DNA of 64,000 nt from Vibrio mediterranei (GTDB taxonomy: Bacteria > Pseudomonadota > Gammaproteobacteria > Enterobacterales > Vibrionaceae): positions 124,001 through 188,000 of the forward strand of contig NZ_FLLQ01000007.1 in NCBI RefSeq assembly GCF_900088415.1, read 5' to 3'. Both the position numbers and the translations under genes were made by a program. The notes under the pieces are model-generated. The model ran no database searches. It was not told where the DNA came from and was given only the letters and a program-made list of their open reading frames with translations. This document shows positions 42,444-52,148 of the stretch, one piece after another; the first letter of the stretch is position 1, and each line of letters opens with the position of its first letter.

Positions 42444-43622
42444 CTATCTTTGAGCCATAAATTCGATAACTCGCACCATCATAGGTTCAAAGTAAGGATT
42501 CCAACTCAATCTAGCACTGATGGTATCTTCATCAAACAATCCCCAAGCTGAATAAGACAAGGTTGGCATCTTAGCGCAATCGACCATATAGACCTCTCCT
42601 TCTTGAGAACCACCGCATTGTCTCATCCACCCTCTACGTCCATACAAGATATTATCATCACGATACAAGACAGAAATGTGTGAACCACTCTGTATGTTAG
42701 AATCTGGCAGTTTCATACTAAATTGCACGAAGCGCGAATCTGAGTAGTTCTGTTCACCAAACCAAATAAGTGAACTATTTTCGTTACGAAAGCGGGTTTT
42801 AAAGAGATCGTATATAACTTTAGAGTTTATTAACTCATCTGTTTCCGTCACTAACAGTAGGGCTGGCAATTCAAAAGTTTTTTCTTTTAGCGCGTCTTGA
42901 ACATCAACCGCAGTTTGATAGTACAGTGCTGCCCCATTCATTGCCAATGAATCATAGCGAGTAAAGTTCTGCTCTTTCTCGAGACTTACCCAATCGACAA
43001 AATGACGCGCAAAACTCGCCATTGAAACGAGTGGGTCTTTTGGCGCAAACGCTGGCGAAAATAGCACAAGCCCTTGAATTGCTTTAGGATGAGCTAAAGC
43101 GTATTCAGTCACCAAATTGGTGCCTGTTGAAAAACCGCCTAACCATATTTTGTCGACATCATCACGCAGCAAGTTGACTTGATGTTCCACCGCCAAACGC
43201 CAGTCTTCATTGGTTGGATTCATTAGATCAGCCGGTCGAGAACCGTGACCCGGTAACAGCATGACATGAACTAAATAACCATGTTTTGCTAAGTAAGGTG
43301 CAATGTCGACAAAGGAGTAAGGCGAGTCTCCCAGTCCATGGACCAGTAATATACCTTCCCCATTAGGATTATCAGGTAGCAACCTGTAAGGGCTAACAAC
43401 ATCCATTTCGACTTGGTAACCGGCTCCATGAAATACTCTAGTCTCATCAAGCCAAGCTCTAGTCTCATCGACATATTGTTCAAAACTAGATTGTGTATAA
43501 GGAGCAATAGAGCCCGAACTGGTATACATTTCGGGCTCTTGTTGGATAATCTGATTACTACAACCAACCGTGACGAGTGCAATAATGAAAACGAAAAAAC
43601 CTGTTACTTTACTCTTTTGCAC
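42444..43622 (-). CDS. Alpha/beta-hydrolase lipoprotein
   Basis: 392 residues. Lipoprotein signal with Cys21. Alpha/beta-hydrolase fold: HGLGDS near 95, catalytic Ser165 in GFSTG, then a late Asp/His pair not assigned with certainty (GSHISVLYRDD). Serine-aminopeptidase/lysophospholipase-like (Hydrolase_4). Substrate unknown. The DUF333 gene lies upstream on the same strand (33-bp gap), so possibly one operon. Confidence 0.82.
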   Translation of the reverse strand: MQKSKVTGFFVFIIALVTVGCSNQIIQQEPEMYTSSGSIAPYTQSSFEQYVDETRAWLDETRVFHGAGYQVEMDVVSPYRLLPDNPNGEGILLVHGLGDSPYSFVDIAPYLAKHGYLVHVMLLPGHGSRPADLMNPTNEDWRLAVEHQVNLLRDDVDKIWLGGFSTGTNLVTEYALAHPKAIQGLVLFSPAFAPKDPLVSMASFARHFVDWVSLEKEQNFTRYDSLAMNGAALYYQTAVDVQDALKEKTFELPALLLVTETDELINSKVIYDLFKTRFRNENSSLIWFGEQNYSDSRFVQFSMKLPDSNIQSGSHISVLYRDDNILYGRRGWMRQCGGSQEGEVYMVDCAKMPTLSYSAWGLFDEDTISARLSWNPYFEPMMVRVIEFMAQR

Positions 43623-43655
43623 TATACCGTCCTTGTTGTTGGCAGCAATACGAAC

Positions 43656-44027
43656 TTAGCTGCTCGTAGATTGATGATCTCTGAAGTAGCTTTCTGCATC
43701 CATAACTTTACCGTCTGGGAGCGCACATTTGCTCGAATCTTGCATATAGACGCCACCTGTCGATTCACAATATCTCGCCGCCTCGTTTGGCATTTCCTTA
43801 TGATTTTCTCGATAATAATCCCAAGCATCAACAGCCTCACCCGACTTTAACGTACATTGACCAGTTTGAAGGTCATAAGTACCATGCTCTTCGCAATAGA
43901 CCGCGGCTGGATTGGCCATCCCGATAGGTTGCTCTTTGTTAACCTGGTCACTGCTTGAACATCCGGCTAATACCAGCGTAGATACCGCAATAAGACCAGC
44001 AAGGCATTTTAAGCTATTCTTTTTCAT
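43656..44027 (-). CDS. DUF333-type lipoprotein with two repeats
   Basis: 123 residues. Lipobox LVLAG-C. Two copies of a short motif (NPAAVYCEEHG...DAWDYYREN and NEAARYCESTGG...DAESYFRDH), each with a Cys pair: the DUF333 family, sometimes annotated as hemolysin-like without direct evidence. Probably an outer-membrane or periplasmic small lipoprotein; function unknown. Confidence 0.78.
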   Translation of the reverse strand: MKKNSLKCLAGLIAVSTLVLAGCSSSDQVNKEQPIGMANPAAVYCEEHGTYDLQTGQCTLKSGEAVDAWDYYRENHKEMPNEAARYCESTGGVYMQDSSKCALPDGKVMDAESYFRDHQSTSS

Positions 44028-44222
44028 ATTATTTCCTCTTACTTACCTTAGATAAAGTTAGATGAATCTAATCAAACTTCAACCTTTTCCGCACATTGTA
44101 TGGGTAATCTAAGTTCTAGTATCTTCAAAGAATATTTGAAACTGCATCAAACTCCACGGTGTTTTTACTTGCGGCTGGTTTCGCTATCCTCGGGGTAACA
44201 CCCGTTAAGTAGAGACACGTTT

Positions 44223-44876
44223 ATGAACATTGCTGACAACGCTAAAAACCGCTATTCAACCAAAGCATTCGACCCATCTTTTAAGCTATCTTTCCAGCAG
44301 ATAGATGCGATTAAAACACTCCTTCGATTCAGTCCATCCAGCGTGAACTCTCAACCATGGCACTTTATCATTGCCAGTACTGACGAGGCCAAACAGCGTG
44401 TTGCTACTGCCACACAAGACCGCTACAGTTTCAATGCTCCCAAAGTGCTTAACGCCTCTCATGTCATCGTATTCTGTACAAAAACAGAAATTGATGACAA
44501 CTACTTACAGTTGTTGCTAGAAAATGAAGAAAAGGACGGCCGGTTTGCTACTCCAGATGCAAAACAAGGACAACGGAATGGACGACACTACTTCGTTGAT
44601 ATGCACCGCTCCAACTTGAAAGATGCTCAGCATTGGATGGAGAAGCAAGTGTACCTGAATGTAGGCACGCTCCTACTTGGCGCTTCGACTCTAGGCATTG
44701 ATGCCGTGCCTATCGAAGGGTTTGACAGTGCTGTTCTTGATAAAGAGTTCAACTTAGCCGCGCAAGGATACCGTAGCTCAGTTATCGTACCGCTCGGAAA
44801 ACATAGTGAGCAGGATTTCAATGCAAAACTGCCAAAGTCGAGACACAGCTCAGACTACTTGTTCAGTGAATGTTAG
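44223..44876 (+). CDS. NfsB-like oxygen-insensitive NAD(P)H nitroreductase
   Basis: 217 residues, the NfsB/FRase I length. FMN-binding family features: RYSTKAFDPS at the N-terminus, RFSPSSVNSQPWHFI near 40-55, and GASTLGIDAVPIEGFD near 155-170. Reduces nitro compounds and quinones with NAD(P)H in the cytoplasm. Divergent from the DUF333 gene and convergent with the LysR gene. Confidence 0.88.
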   Translation: MNIADNAKNRYSTKAFDPSFKLSFQQIDAIKTLLRFSPSSVNSQPWHFIIASTDEAKQRVATATQDRYSFNAPKVLNASHVIVFCTKTEIDDNYLQLLLENEEKDGRFATPDAKQGQRNGRHYFVDMHRSNLKDAQHWMEKQVYLNVGTLLLGASTLGIDAVPIEGFDSAVLDKEFNLAAQGYRSSVIVPLGKHSEQDFNAKLPKSRHSSDYLFSEC

Positions 44877-44895
44877 CTATTTAAACGAGGTAAAC

Positions 44896-44929
44896 AATAA
44901 CTAGCCTTATACGATTAGGGCTAGTTATT
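44896..44929. terminator. Bidirectional terminator between nfsB-like and lysR
   Basis: AATAACTAGCC (44896-44906) pairs with GGCTAGTTATT (44919-44929), 12-nt loop; T and A flanks serve both strands, and it overlaps the lysR stop codon. Confidence 0.8.
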
Positions 44930-45844
44930 TAAAATGTGACTGACCTTATCAAACTGACTTTGACACTTCTCTTTCAAGAACTTTTGGAACTCTCGAATAA
45001 TTGGTCTTAACTGCCTTTTATCAGCACACACCATATACAGCGGCACCGACTCACCTTGCCAGTCAGGCAGAACTTTTCTCAGCTTCCCCTCAATAATGTC
45101 CTGACTAGCGTCGATTAACGACTTATTGACGATTCCTCTGCCTTTTAACCCTAAACGCCTCACGACATCACCATCATTAGCTGATATTGCTCCTTTGGTT
45201 TCTACAACGACTTGTTGAGAATCGTAGGATAACGGCCAATGATTATGTACCGAACCCGCGACCATAAAGCTTATGCAGTTATGTTGATTCAAATCGTTTG
45301 GGTGTAACACTGGTGAGTGATGACGAATGTAGTCAGGGCTAGCACAAAGTACTCGAACATTCTGTGGACATAACGGTATTGCCACCATATTTGAATCTGG
45401 AAGCTCGCCATATCGAATAGCAACATCAATTGGTTTGCTATACATATCTACCAACTGATCAGATAACTCAAGACGAACCGTGACGTTTTCATGTAAGTCA
45501 GTGAACTCATTAATCCAATCAAGCAGTAAGTTTCGCCCAAAGTCAGACGGTGCAGACACATAAATGTTACCTGTTAGCGCGCCACGAGCATTTGCGATCT
45601 CCTCGACACCTTCATTCAAAGTTGCAAGAGCACAATTAACTTTGGCTAGGAATAGTTCTCCCTCTCCAGTTAAGCTCAATCTTCGTGTTGTTCGAACAAA
45701 CAGCGGGAAGCCAACTTGCTCTTCTAAACGCTTTATTGATGCACTAACGGCTGCAGGCGTCATATCCATTTGATTCGCTACTTTAGAAAAACTACCTTGT
45801 TTGGCCGTTTCGGCAAACAAAGTCAGTTCGTTCAGTGCTTTCAT
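44921..45844 (-). CDS. LysR-family transcriptional regulator
   Basis: 307 residues. HTH at the N-terminus (ELTLFAETAKQGSFSKVANQ, MTPAAVSASIKRLEEQVGF), LysR substrate-binding domain after. Downstream of, and on the same strand as, the quinone-oxidoreductase-like gene; it may regulate that gene or the nitroreductase. Not related to the tad LysR pair in detail. Confidence 0.88.
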   Translation of the reverse strand: MKALNELTLFAETAKQGSFSKVANQMDMTPAAVSASIKRLEEQVGFPLFVRTTRRLSLTGEGELFLAKVNCALATLNEGVEEIANARGALTGNIYVSAPSDFGRNLLLDWINEFTDLHENVTVRLELSDQLVDMYSKPIDVAIRYGELPDSNMVAIPLCPQNVRVLCASPDYIRHHSPVLHPNDLNQHNCISFMVAGSVHNHWPLSYDSQQVVVETKGAISANDGDVVRRLGLKGRGIVNKSLIDASQDIIEGKLRKVLPDWQGESVPLYMVCADKRQLRPIIREFQKFLKEKCQSQFDKVSHILNN

Positions 45845-45886
45845 GTTACTTTCACCATATTCACTACAATCTTTTCCATCATATAC

Positions 45887-45923
45887 AAAAAATACCTCGA
45901 CTCATAAAAGAAGAGGTATTTTT
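45887..45923 (-). terminator. Terminator of the dehydrogenase gene
   Basis: AAATACCTC pairs with GAGGTATTT (long A/T flanks, 45887-45923); on the minus strand six T follow the stem. It separates the dehydrogenase gene from lysR. Confidence 0.85.
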
Positions 45924-45941
45924 AACTAACATGCTGATTGT

Positions 45942-46964
45942 TTAATCAAAGTTGATGGCAAGCTTACCGATCATAGCGCCACTTTCCATCAATCGGTGCC
46001 CTTGCTTTAATGACTCTGCATTGAAGCCATTGATCTCTTTGGTCAAGGTTGATTGAATTCGTCCAGAGTCAATAAGATTAGCGACTTGTTTTAAGATATC
46101 ACCTTGTTTGTACATATCCTGTGTTTTGTATATTGAGCGTGTGAACATAAGCTCCCAAACAAAACCGACTGACTTACCTTGAAGCTTACTAAGATCAATA
46201 CCGCTATCAAACTCAACGATTGAACCGATCATACCTTGAGGTGCAATAAGTTCTGCCATCGCATCCCAATGACCAACCGTGTCAGCGACATTGAAAATAT
46301 AATCTACCGTCTCAAACCCCAAGTCATGAACAGATTCGACCAAGTTTCTATGATTGGCCACATAGTCTGCGCCCATCTCTTTTACCCAAGCTTCGGTCTC
46401 TGGGCGTGATGCTGTCGCAATAACCGTTAGGTTAGTGAGCTGTTTTGCAATTTGAGTAGTAATAGAGCCGACACCACCAGCACCACCGATAATTAATAGC
46501 GTTTTACGCTCTGACGGGTCTACACGAAGACGATCAAACAGAGCCTCCCATCCCGTTAATGCAGTCAACGGGACTACAGCCGCTTCTGCGTCAGTGAGTC
46601 CTTTTGGAGCTCTCGCGACAATTCTAGAATCAACAGCATGATATTGTGCATTGGTGCCTGGGCGAGTGACATCACCAGCATAGTACACTCGATCGCCCTC
46701 AGTGAAGCTGGTAACCTTACTGCCCACTGATACCACTTCTCCCACAGCATCAAAACCCAGAACACGTGGACTTTCTAATGTTTTATTCACTGCTGAACGA
46801 ACACGTATTTTTGCATCTGCAGGGTTAACGGAAATGGCCGCAACTTTTACAAGTAGGTCAAATTCGCCGATTTCAGGCATAGCCATTTCAAACTCATACA
46901 AGCTGTTTTCATCATCGATAGTTTTTGATTCACTAAAACCGATTGCTTTCATCATTGTTGTCAT
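45942..46964 (-). CDS. Zinc-type alcohol dehydrogenase/quinone oxidoreductase-like protein
   Basis: 340 residues from ATG 46964, which has SD GAGGA 7 bp upstream; an in-frame TTG at 46994 was rejected. MDR superfamily: GroES-like N-terminal part (SVNPADAKIR, FDAVGEVVSVG), nucleotide-binding IIGGAGGVGSITTQ near 155. The Cys/His zinc ligands of classic alcohol dehydrogenases are not evident, so an NADPH quinone or enone reductase is more likely. Confidence 0.85.
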   Translation of the reverse strand: MTTMMKAIGFSESKTIDDENSLYEFEMAMPEIGEFDLLVKVAAISVNPADAKIRVRSAVNKTLESPRVLGFDAVGEVVSVGSKVTSFTEGDRVYYAGDVTRPGTNAQYHAVDSRIVARAPKGLTDAEAAVVPLTALTGWEALFDRLRVDPSERKTLLIIGGAGGVGSITTQIAKQLTNLTVIATASRPETEAWVKEMGADYVANHRNLVESVHDLGFETVDYIFNVADTVGHWDAMAELIAPQGMIGSIVEFDSGIDLSKLQGKSVGFVWELMFTRSIYKTQDMYKQGDILKQVANLIDSGRIQSTLTKEINGFNAESLKQGHRLMESGAMIGKLAINFD

Positions 46965-47216
46965 AACGTGTTCCTCTATAGTGTCTAGCTGCAAGTGTTC
47001 TTGCTCAATGACTTAACTATAGGTTGAGAGAAGGAAGCTAAAAACCACCAAAGACTTGAAACACTTTCAAATAAAAACCGATGTATCTAACAAGCTCAAA
47101 ACTCCAGATGATAAGTATTCTTATCTTTACTTAACTTTACACATATGCATCTAGAACAAAAAAAGAGCATAAGGAATAATTATCGCCATAAGCCCACAAC
47201 AAAAATATGGACTAAT

Positions 47217-47747
47217 ATGCTCAACAACAAACTTAGTAAACCTACCATGGTGTTTCATTGGCTAACTGCTGTTTTCTTTATAGCGACGCTTGCCATAGGA
47301 CTTTATCTCGGCGATATGGCCAATGGCCCAGACAAAAATGAGCTAAGGAATCTTCATAAATCACTCGGAGTACTTGTGATGTTTGCAGCTTCAATCAGGC
47401 TAGTTTGGCGCCTGAAAGAAGGCATGATCGGTTCCATCAAACAGCTACCTGCGTGGCAAGAGAAATCTGCCCACTTTGTTCACTGGTTTTTGCTTTTAGC
47501 TACAATAATGATGCCGCTATCTGGAATCACTATGAGTATCGGAGGAGGACGTTCGGTCGAGTTTTTTGGCATAAGTCTTATCTCAGCAGGAGAGAAAATC
47601 GAATGGCTACAACAAATTAGCTCTACCATTCACTTCTCATCGGTGAACATTGTAATCGCTATACTTGTATTGCACGTTCTGGCAGCCCTAAAACACCAAC
47701 TCGTTGATAAAGATGGCACACTCTCACGTATGTTAGGCAGAAGCTAA
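47217..47747 (+). CDS. Cytochrome b561-type membrane protein
   Basis: 176 residues from ATG 47217; an ATG at 47145 in frame would add 24 polar residues, and neither has a clear SD, so the start is uncertain. Four TM helices with heme-ligand-type histidines (VFHWLTAVFF; LHKSLGVL; FVHWFLLLATIMMPLSGI; VLHVLAALKHQ). Cytochrome b561 (YodB/CybB-like) proteins oxidise quinol or shuttle electrons in the inner membrane. Confidence 0.85.
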   Translation: MLNNKLSKPTMVFHWLTAVFFIATLAIGLYLGDMANGPDKNELRNLHKSLGVLVMFAASIRLVWRLKEGMIGSIKQLPAWQEKSAHFVHWFLLLATIMMPLSGITMSIGGGRSVEFFGISLISAGEKIEWLQQISSTIHFSSVNIVIAILVLHVLAALKHQLVDKDGTLSRMLGRS

Positions 47748-47758
47748 AAACATAATTT

Positions 47759-47798
47759 CAAATGATGAAAGCACCACTTTTTGGTCTTTCATCATTTG
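47759..47798 (+). terminator. Hairpin downstream of cytochrome b561
   Basis: CAAATGATGAAAG (47759-47771) pairs with CTTTCATCATTTG (47786-47798), perfect 13-bp stem. No strong T-tract follows. Confidence 0.6.
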
Positions 47799-47920
47799 AT
47801 GTCATTAGAAGACGGGGCGTAATTATTCGATTGTGAGAAGGTAACGGGGAGTATGTTACTTGTTTCTCTTTCCAATTCCTTGAAAATTCATGAGTAAATT
47901 ATTAATAGAGGTTCTCACTC

Positions 47921-49129
47921 ATGAATGGCATTCGACTGTGGCATTTCGCACAAGCTTCTCTTGGTATCGTCCAATGGGTTGGTATTGCGATTCTTCTCAA
48001 CCCAATCATCATTGAAAGAACATCTAGTGGCGCACTACTAGGCCAAGTCATGGCACTCATTGGAGGTGCCGGTTTATTAGCACCGTTGATTGGTGGGATG
48101 GCCGATCGTTATTGTTGTCATCGTCTACTACAACGAATGGCCTTGTTTATTCATTTTATTGCTCTGTTAATTCTTTACTTCGCTGAGACAACCGCAGCGA
48201 TCTACTGGACAGTAGGTATTCTGATAGGCATTGGTAGTGTCGCATTGTTAGTACTGAATCCGACCTTTGTAATCGCGTCTAGCAAAAACCAAAATGATGA
48301 AGGCCGGGGTCTAGCCAGCTTATATCAATGTCAGTTCTTTGGTGTTGTTGTGACTGGTTTACTTATTTCTATTGCTGACTTCTACAATGTGCCAAGTGAC
48401 GATCAGCTGCTTATACTTATGTCTTTGGTCATCATCGTGCTTTGTTTGGTTTCTGTTTGCCCTCCTCCATCCATTGAAACGGATAAATCCTACTTTGAGG
48501 GTGCTGAGAAGAAATTAGGTAATGAAACCACTTCACAACAAGGTGCAGCACCTTGGTTTCTCTTTTTGTTGGCAGTCTTCTTCTCAATGTTTCTCTCTTC
48601 TAACCTGATGGAACTTGGTCCTTTGCTAATCAAAGAAGTTTATCAAGTCAATATCGGCAACTCCGCACTTGGTATGGCTATCTCTGCCATTATCAGCATT
48701 TTTATGCTCGAATCGGCCGGAAGATGGATGCAAAGAAGCGGGCCATTTAAAGTTTGGTATGCCGCTCAAGTGATTTATTTAATAGTCGGCACTCTATTTT
48801 GGTTAACCGCTGGAAATGATGTTCAGGCTTTCGTGCCTATTGCACTGTTAGTGTTACTCATGCAAGCAATGTCTTGGAATGACATGATCATTCCATCCAT
48901 CGCAGGTCGTTTGAGTCCCAATTCTCCAGCGTTAACTCAGGGTCTTTTGATGTTATGTATGGCAGGCGGTTTTGGTGTCGGCGCAATGCTTGCTGGCTTA
49001 TCCATTGATAAATTCGGCTACGCATCAGTATTCACCTTGTCATTAATCGGGATTATCATTGCGCTCTTGTGTATAGGATTACTCACCCTGTCTACCCAGA
49101 AAAACCGACGTACCATTTCTGCCTCTTAA
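47921..49129 (+). CDS. MFS transporter
   Basis: 402 residues, about 12 TM helices, with a polar cytoplasmic loop near 185-210 (SIETDKSYFEGAEKK). Major facilitator fold (GGMADRYCCHRLLQ between TM2 and TM3). SD GAGG upstream. Substrate unknown; 173 bp after the cytochrome gene, so probably separately expressed. Confidence 0.82.
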   Translation: MNGIRLWHFAQASLGIVQWVGIAILLNPIIIERTSSGALLGQVMALIGGAGLLAPLIGGMADRYCCHRLLQRMALFIHFIALLILYFAETTAAIYWTVGILIGIGSVALLVLNPTFVIASSKNQNDEGRGLASLYQCQFFGVVVTGLLISIADFYNVPSDDQLLILMSLVIIVLCLVSVCPPPSIETDKSYFEGAEKKLGNETTSQQGAAPWFLFLLAVFFSMFLSSNLMELGPLLIKEVYQVNIGNSALGMAISAIISIFMLESAGRWMQRSGPFKVWYAAQVIYLIVGTLFWLTAGNDVQAFVPIALLVLLMQAMSWNDMIIPSIAGRLSPNSPALTQGLLMLCMAGGFGVGAMLAGLSIDKFGYASVFTLSLIGIIIALLCIGLLTLSTQKNRRTISAS

Positions 49130-49150
49130 AGCCCCTTTTCGCTACACTCC

Positions 49151-49180
49151 CAAAGCACAGTAACTCGATACTGTGCTTTG
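49151..49180 (+). terminator. Hairpin downstream of the MFS gene
   Basis: CAAAGCACAGTA (49151-49162), 6-nt loop, TACTGTGCTTTG (49169-49180): perfect 12-bp stem before the T6SS cluster. Confidence 0.65.
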
Positions 49181-49273
49181 ATATTGCTCACATTCTTCCT
49201 TAACTGCCTATACTGTTTAGTATCTAGTGCTAATCTTAGAATATTATCAAAGGCTTAGTTCAAGGAAGACAGA

Positions 49274-51265
49274 ATGGCCGATCTATACTTGGCATCGACC
49301 AGTGAGTTCACTGCCAAAGATTATAAGAACAATGAGTACCTAGTAACTCATGCGACAATTCAAGAGCGGTTCTTTGAACCTTTTGAGATCAATCTACAAC
49401 TGGTCGCAAAAGGGCTCTCTGCCTCTGATCAACTCGGTCAGACAATGACGCTTAATCGCTATACTTTTGAGTCAGGCTCACAAAGCCTAGTGCGTAGCTT
49501 TCATGGCTACATCGCAAAGATCGTTTGCACGGGTTTCGATGAAACTCAGCAATATGCGTTTTACAACATCACTTTACGGCCTTGGCTATGGTTACTTAAC
49601 TTTTCTAAGAAAAGCCGTGTTTTCCAAAACCAATCAACCAAAGATATCGTTTCTTCTGTGTTTAGTGATGCCGGTTTCTCAAGCCTATTTACAGCCAAAT
49701 CTCTACCAAGTACCAAACGTGAGTACTGCATACAGTTCAATGAAACGGATTATGACTTTGTCTGTCGGTTGCTTGCTCAAGAAGGAATTCAATTTCACTT
49801 TGAACACACATCAAGCAGCCATAAACTGATCTTACAAGACGCGGAGAAACCATACAGCAAAGCGGATATCAATAAGTTCGATATGGCTAACCTACCCTCT
49901 GGTAGCAACCCACTCATTCAATCTTGGCATTCTGACCTTCAGTTTCACGGAACGAGTTTGGAGCTCACTGATTACGACTACAGTCAATCTAAGTTGCTCT
50001 CCAGTAAAGCAAGTAAATCGAGCAATAAAATCGCCAATAACACTAAACTAGCCGCAACACATTTTTCTAACGATAGCGTTTCTGGAGACATGACCGATCT
50101 GTCCACTCTGGTCAAACGTCGTGTGGAAGCGATAGAAAGCCAGTACAGTACAATACAGGCATCCAGTGATATAGACGCATTTTATGTGGGGCAATACTTT
50201 TCACTAGCCAGTCACACAGACAATGCACAGTTGGGTGAATACTTAGTAGTCTCGCAAACCGTTCAATATGATGGCCAGTCAAGCGGTCAATCGAATTGCC
50301 AAACTCAAATCACTGTAGTGCCCAATTCCACTCCCTATTTGCCAACCGTCATTGACAAACCTTCAATTCAAGGCGTTCACAACGCCGTAGTTGCAGGAAA
50401 AACAAGTGGTGATATTAGTCAGGATGACCAGGGGAGAGTAAAAATCCAATTTTTGTGGGACAACGAAACGAGCGGCGATGATACCAGTTGCTATGTTCGC
50501 GTTGCTCAACTAATGGCGGGGAAAGGTTACGGGACACAGTTTATCCCACGAGTTGGCCAAGAAGTGCTTGTCACTTTCATTAATGGCGACGCGGATAAGC
50601 CAATTATTACTGGCTCGGTATACAATAGTCAGAATGCTCCTCCATATAAGACAGCAAACTCTACTCAAACTGGTATTAAAACCATGCTTAAAGGTCAGAG
50701 TAATGAGTGGTACTTCGATGATAAAAAAGATAACGAACTGTTTTATCAACATGCCGCTAAGGACTTTACCTTAGAAGTAGAAAACAACGTCACCACGACC
50801 ATCAAAGGTGAAGTCGCCTATAAAGCGACCAAAGCTATTACCTATACCGCTGAGGATGCGATGACGATGAGCGTTACTAAAGCGTTTAGCGGCAAAGCCA
50901 AGACCGTCAGCATTGAGGGCGAAGACTCTCTAGAGCTAAAAGTAGGCTCAAGCAAAATCACCATCAGCTCTTCCTCTATCAAGATTGAATCTGGTGCAAT
51001 CGAAATTAAAGCCTCTAACGCACTTAAACTTCAGGGCATGACGTTGGATGCCAAAGGCTCAACATCTGCCAAATTATCCGCTGCGTCTGTAACGGTAGAC
51101 GCCTCGGGAAGTGGAACTATAAAAGGGACAAGCTTGACATTAGACGCCCAGACGACTTTAACCGCTCAAGGAAAGCTCTCAGCCGATCTCAAGTCAAACC
51201 TGAAAGCATCCATTAATGGTGCTGTCATGTCTGAAGTCAAAGGCGCTATAGTGAAGGTAAATTAA
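49274..51265 (+). CDS. vgrG: Type VI secretion spike protein VgrG
   Basis: 663 residues. Phage gp27-like N-terminal half (about 1-350, including DYDFVCRLLAQEGIQFHFEH), Gp5 OB-fold (GRVKIQFLWDNETS; GYGTQFIPRVGQEVLVTFI; PIITGSVYN) and a long beta-prism tail of short repeats (VSIEGEDSLELKVGSSKITI onward). It ends at about the prism, with no C-terminal effector domain, so cargo would be loaded through partner proteins. First gene of the cluster; overlaps the next gene by 1 bp. Confidence 0.94.
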   Translation: MADLYLASTSEFTAKDYKNNEYLVTHATIQERFFEPFEINLQLVAKGLSASDQLGQTMTLNRYTFESGSQSLVRSFHGYIAKIVCTGFDETQQYAFYNITLRPWLWLLNFSKKSRVFQNQSTKDIVSSVFSDAGFSSLFTAKSLPSTKREYCIQFNETDYDFVCRLLAQEGIQFHFEHTSSSHKLILQDAEKPYSKADINKFDMANLPSGSNPLIQSWHSDLQFHGTSLELTDYDYSQSKLLSSKASKSSNKIANNTKLAATHFSNDSVSGDMTDLSTLVKRRVEAIESQYSTIQASSDIDAFYVGQYFSLASHTDNAQLGEYLVVSQTVQYDGQSSGQSNCQTQITVVPNSTPYLPTVIDKPSIQGVHNAVVAGKTSGDISQDDQGRVKIQFLWDNETSGDDTSCYVRVAQLMAGKGYGTQFIPRVGQEVLVTFINGDADKPIITGSVYNSQNAPPYKTANSTQTGIKTMLKGQSNEWYFDDKKDNELFYQHAAKDFTLEVENNVTTTIKGEVAYKATKAITYTAEDAMTMSVTKAFSGKAKTVSIEGEDSLELKVGSSKITISSSSIKIESGAIEIKASNALKLQGMTLDAKGSTSAKLSAASVTVDASGSGTIKGTSLTLDAQTTLTAQGKLSADLKSNLKASINGAVMSEVKGAIVKVN

Positions 51266-51849
51266 TGATGACTCAACAACTTCAGTATCGAAAGATACCC
51301 TACGTAAACCCTGAGCAAATCACGCCATTGTTTAGTGCTTCAGAGGATCTCACTGAGATACTAGCTCAGTCACAGAGCATTGAAGATTTTATAGCGACAT
51401 TGCAAGAGAAAGAGCTCTATTTCGATCTGGTTCAATTTCTTGCACACGCTTTACCGGTAAGGGAAGCCATCCTTTGGGCTTACTTATGCCTTGAGATTCG
51501 GATGCCGGACTGGAACAAAACACAACAGACTTGCCTTGCAAGCTGCAAACAATGGGTATTTGAACCAAGTGAAGAGGGAAGGCGGCGCTGCGAACTCTAT
51601 GCAACTCGATTAAAGTTAAAGTGCGCACCATCATGGTTAGCACAAGCTGTATTTTGGAACGGTGCTGGTAGTATTGTGTCACCTGAACTCCCCAGTGTAC
51701 TCCCCGACCCCAAGCTATACGCCAAAGCCTGCGCTGGGGCCATTAACACCGCCGCTGCGATACCTGAATGGGACAAGCATGCCGACTATTATCAACAATC
51801 CATCGCAGTCGCTCTCAATATAGCTCATGGAGGCTTAGGAAAGTCATGA
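51265..51849 (+). CDS. T6SS-associated conserved protein between vgrG and PAAR
   Basis: 194 residues, ATG 51265 overlapping the vgrG stop (TAATG); a second ATG is at 51268. Mostly helical, cytoplasmic, with Cys/Trp-rich middle (CLEIRMPDW, TCLASCKQWVFE, AQAVFWNGAGSI). Recalled to resemble a DUF6931-type family found next to VgrG/PAAR genes; that identification is uncertain. Position between spike and tip genes suggests a loading adaptor or chaperone; this is inference. Confidence 0.7.
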   Translation: MMTQQLQYRKIPYVNPEQITPLFSASEDLTEILAQSQSIEDFIATLQEKELYFDLVQFLAHALPVREAILWAYLCLEIRMPDWNKTQQTCLASCKQWVFEPSEEGRRRCELYATRLKLKCAPSWLAQAVFWNGAGSIVSPELPSVLPDPKLYAKACAGAINTAAAIPEWDKHADYYQQSIAVALNIAHGGLGKS

Positions 51850-52148
51850 CTTTGCCAGCAGCTCGTTCAACAGACATGCATGTCTGCCCAATGCAAACAC
51901 CAGCAGTGCCCCCTATTCCGCACGTAGGAGGGCCTATTATTGGGCCAGGAGTACCAACCGTTTTAATCGGGAACATGCCTGCGTCAGTCATGGGAGACAT
52001 GTGCACATGCGTAGGGCCACCGGACAGCATAATTAAGGGCAGTGCGACAGTGCTTATTTGCAATCGGCCAGCAGCTAGATTAGGTGACACAACAGCACAC
52101 GGAGGTACCATTGTTGCGGGAATGCCCACAGTCCTAATAGGGGGATAA
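51846..52148 (+). CDS. PAAR-domain spike tip protein
   Basis: 100 residues from ATG 51846, overlapping the previous stop (ATGA) with SD AGGAAAG. PAAR motif-type repeats: PHVGGPIIGPGVPTVLIG, VMGDMCTCVGPPD, ATVLICNRPAARLGD, THGGTIV-type turn. Zinc-binding His/Cys present. It caps VgrG; no extra effector domain is attached. Confidence 0.92.
   Translation: MTLPAARSTDMHVCPMQTPAVPPIPHVGGPIIGPGVPTVLIGNMPASVMGDMCTCVGPPDSIIKGSATVLICNRPAARLGDTTAHGGTIVAGMPTVLIGG

Noticed and set aside
47145..47216. Start of cytochrome b561 at ATG 47145
   Set aside because: Adds a polar 24-residue segment before the first TM that the family normally lacks; neither start has a clear SD.
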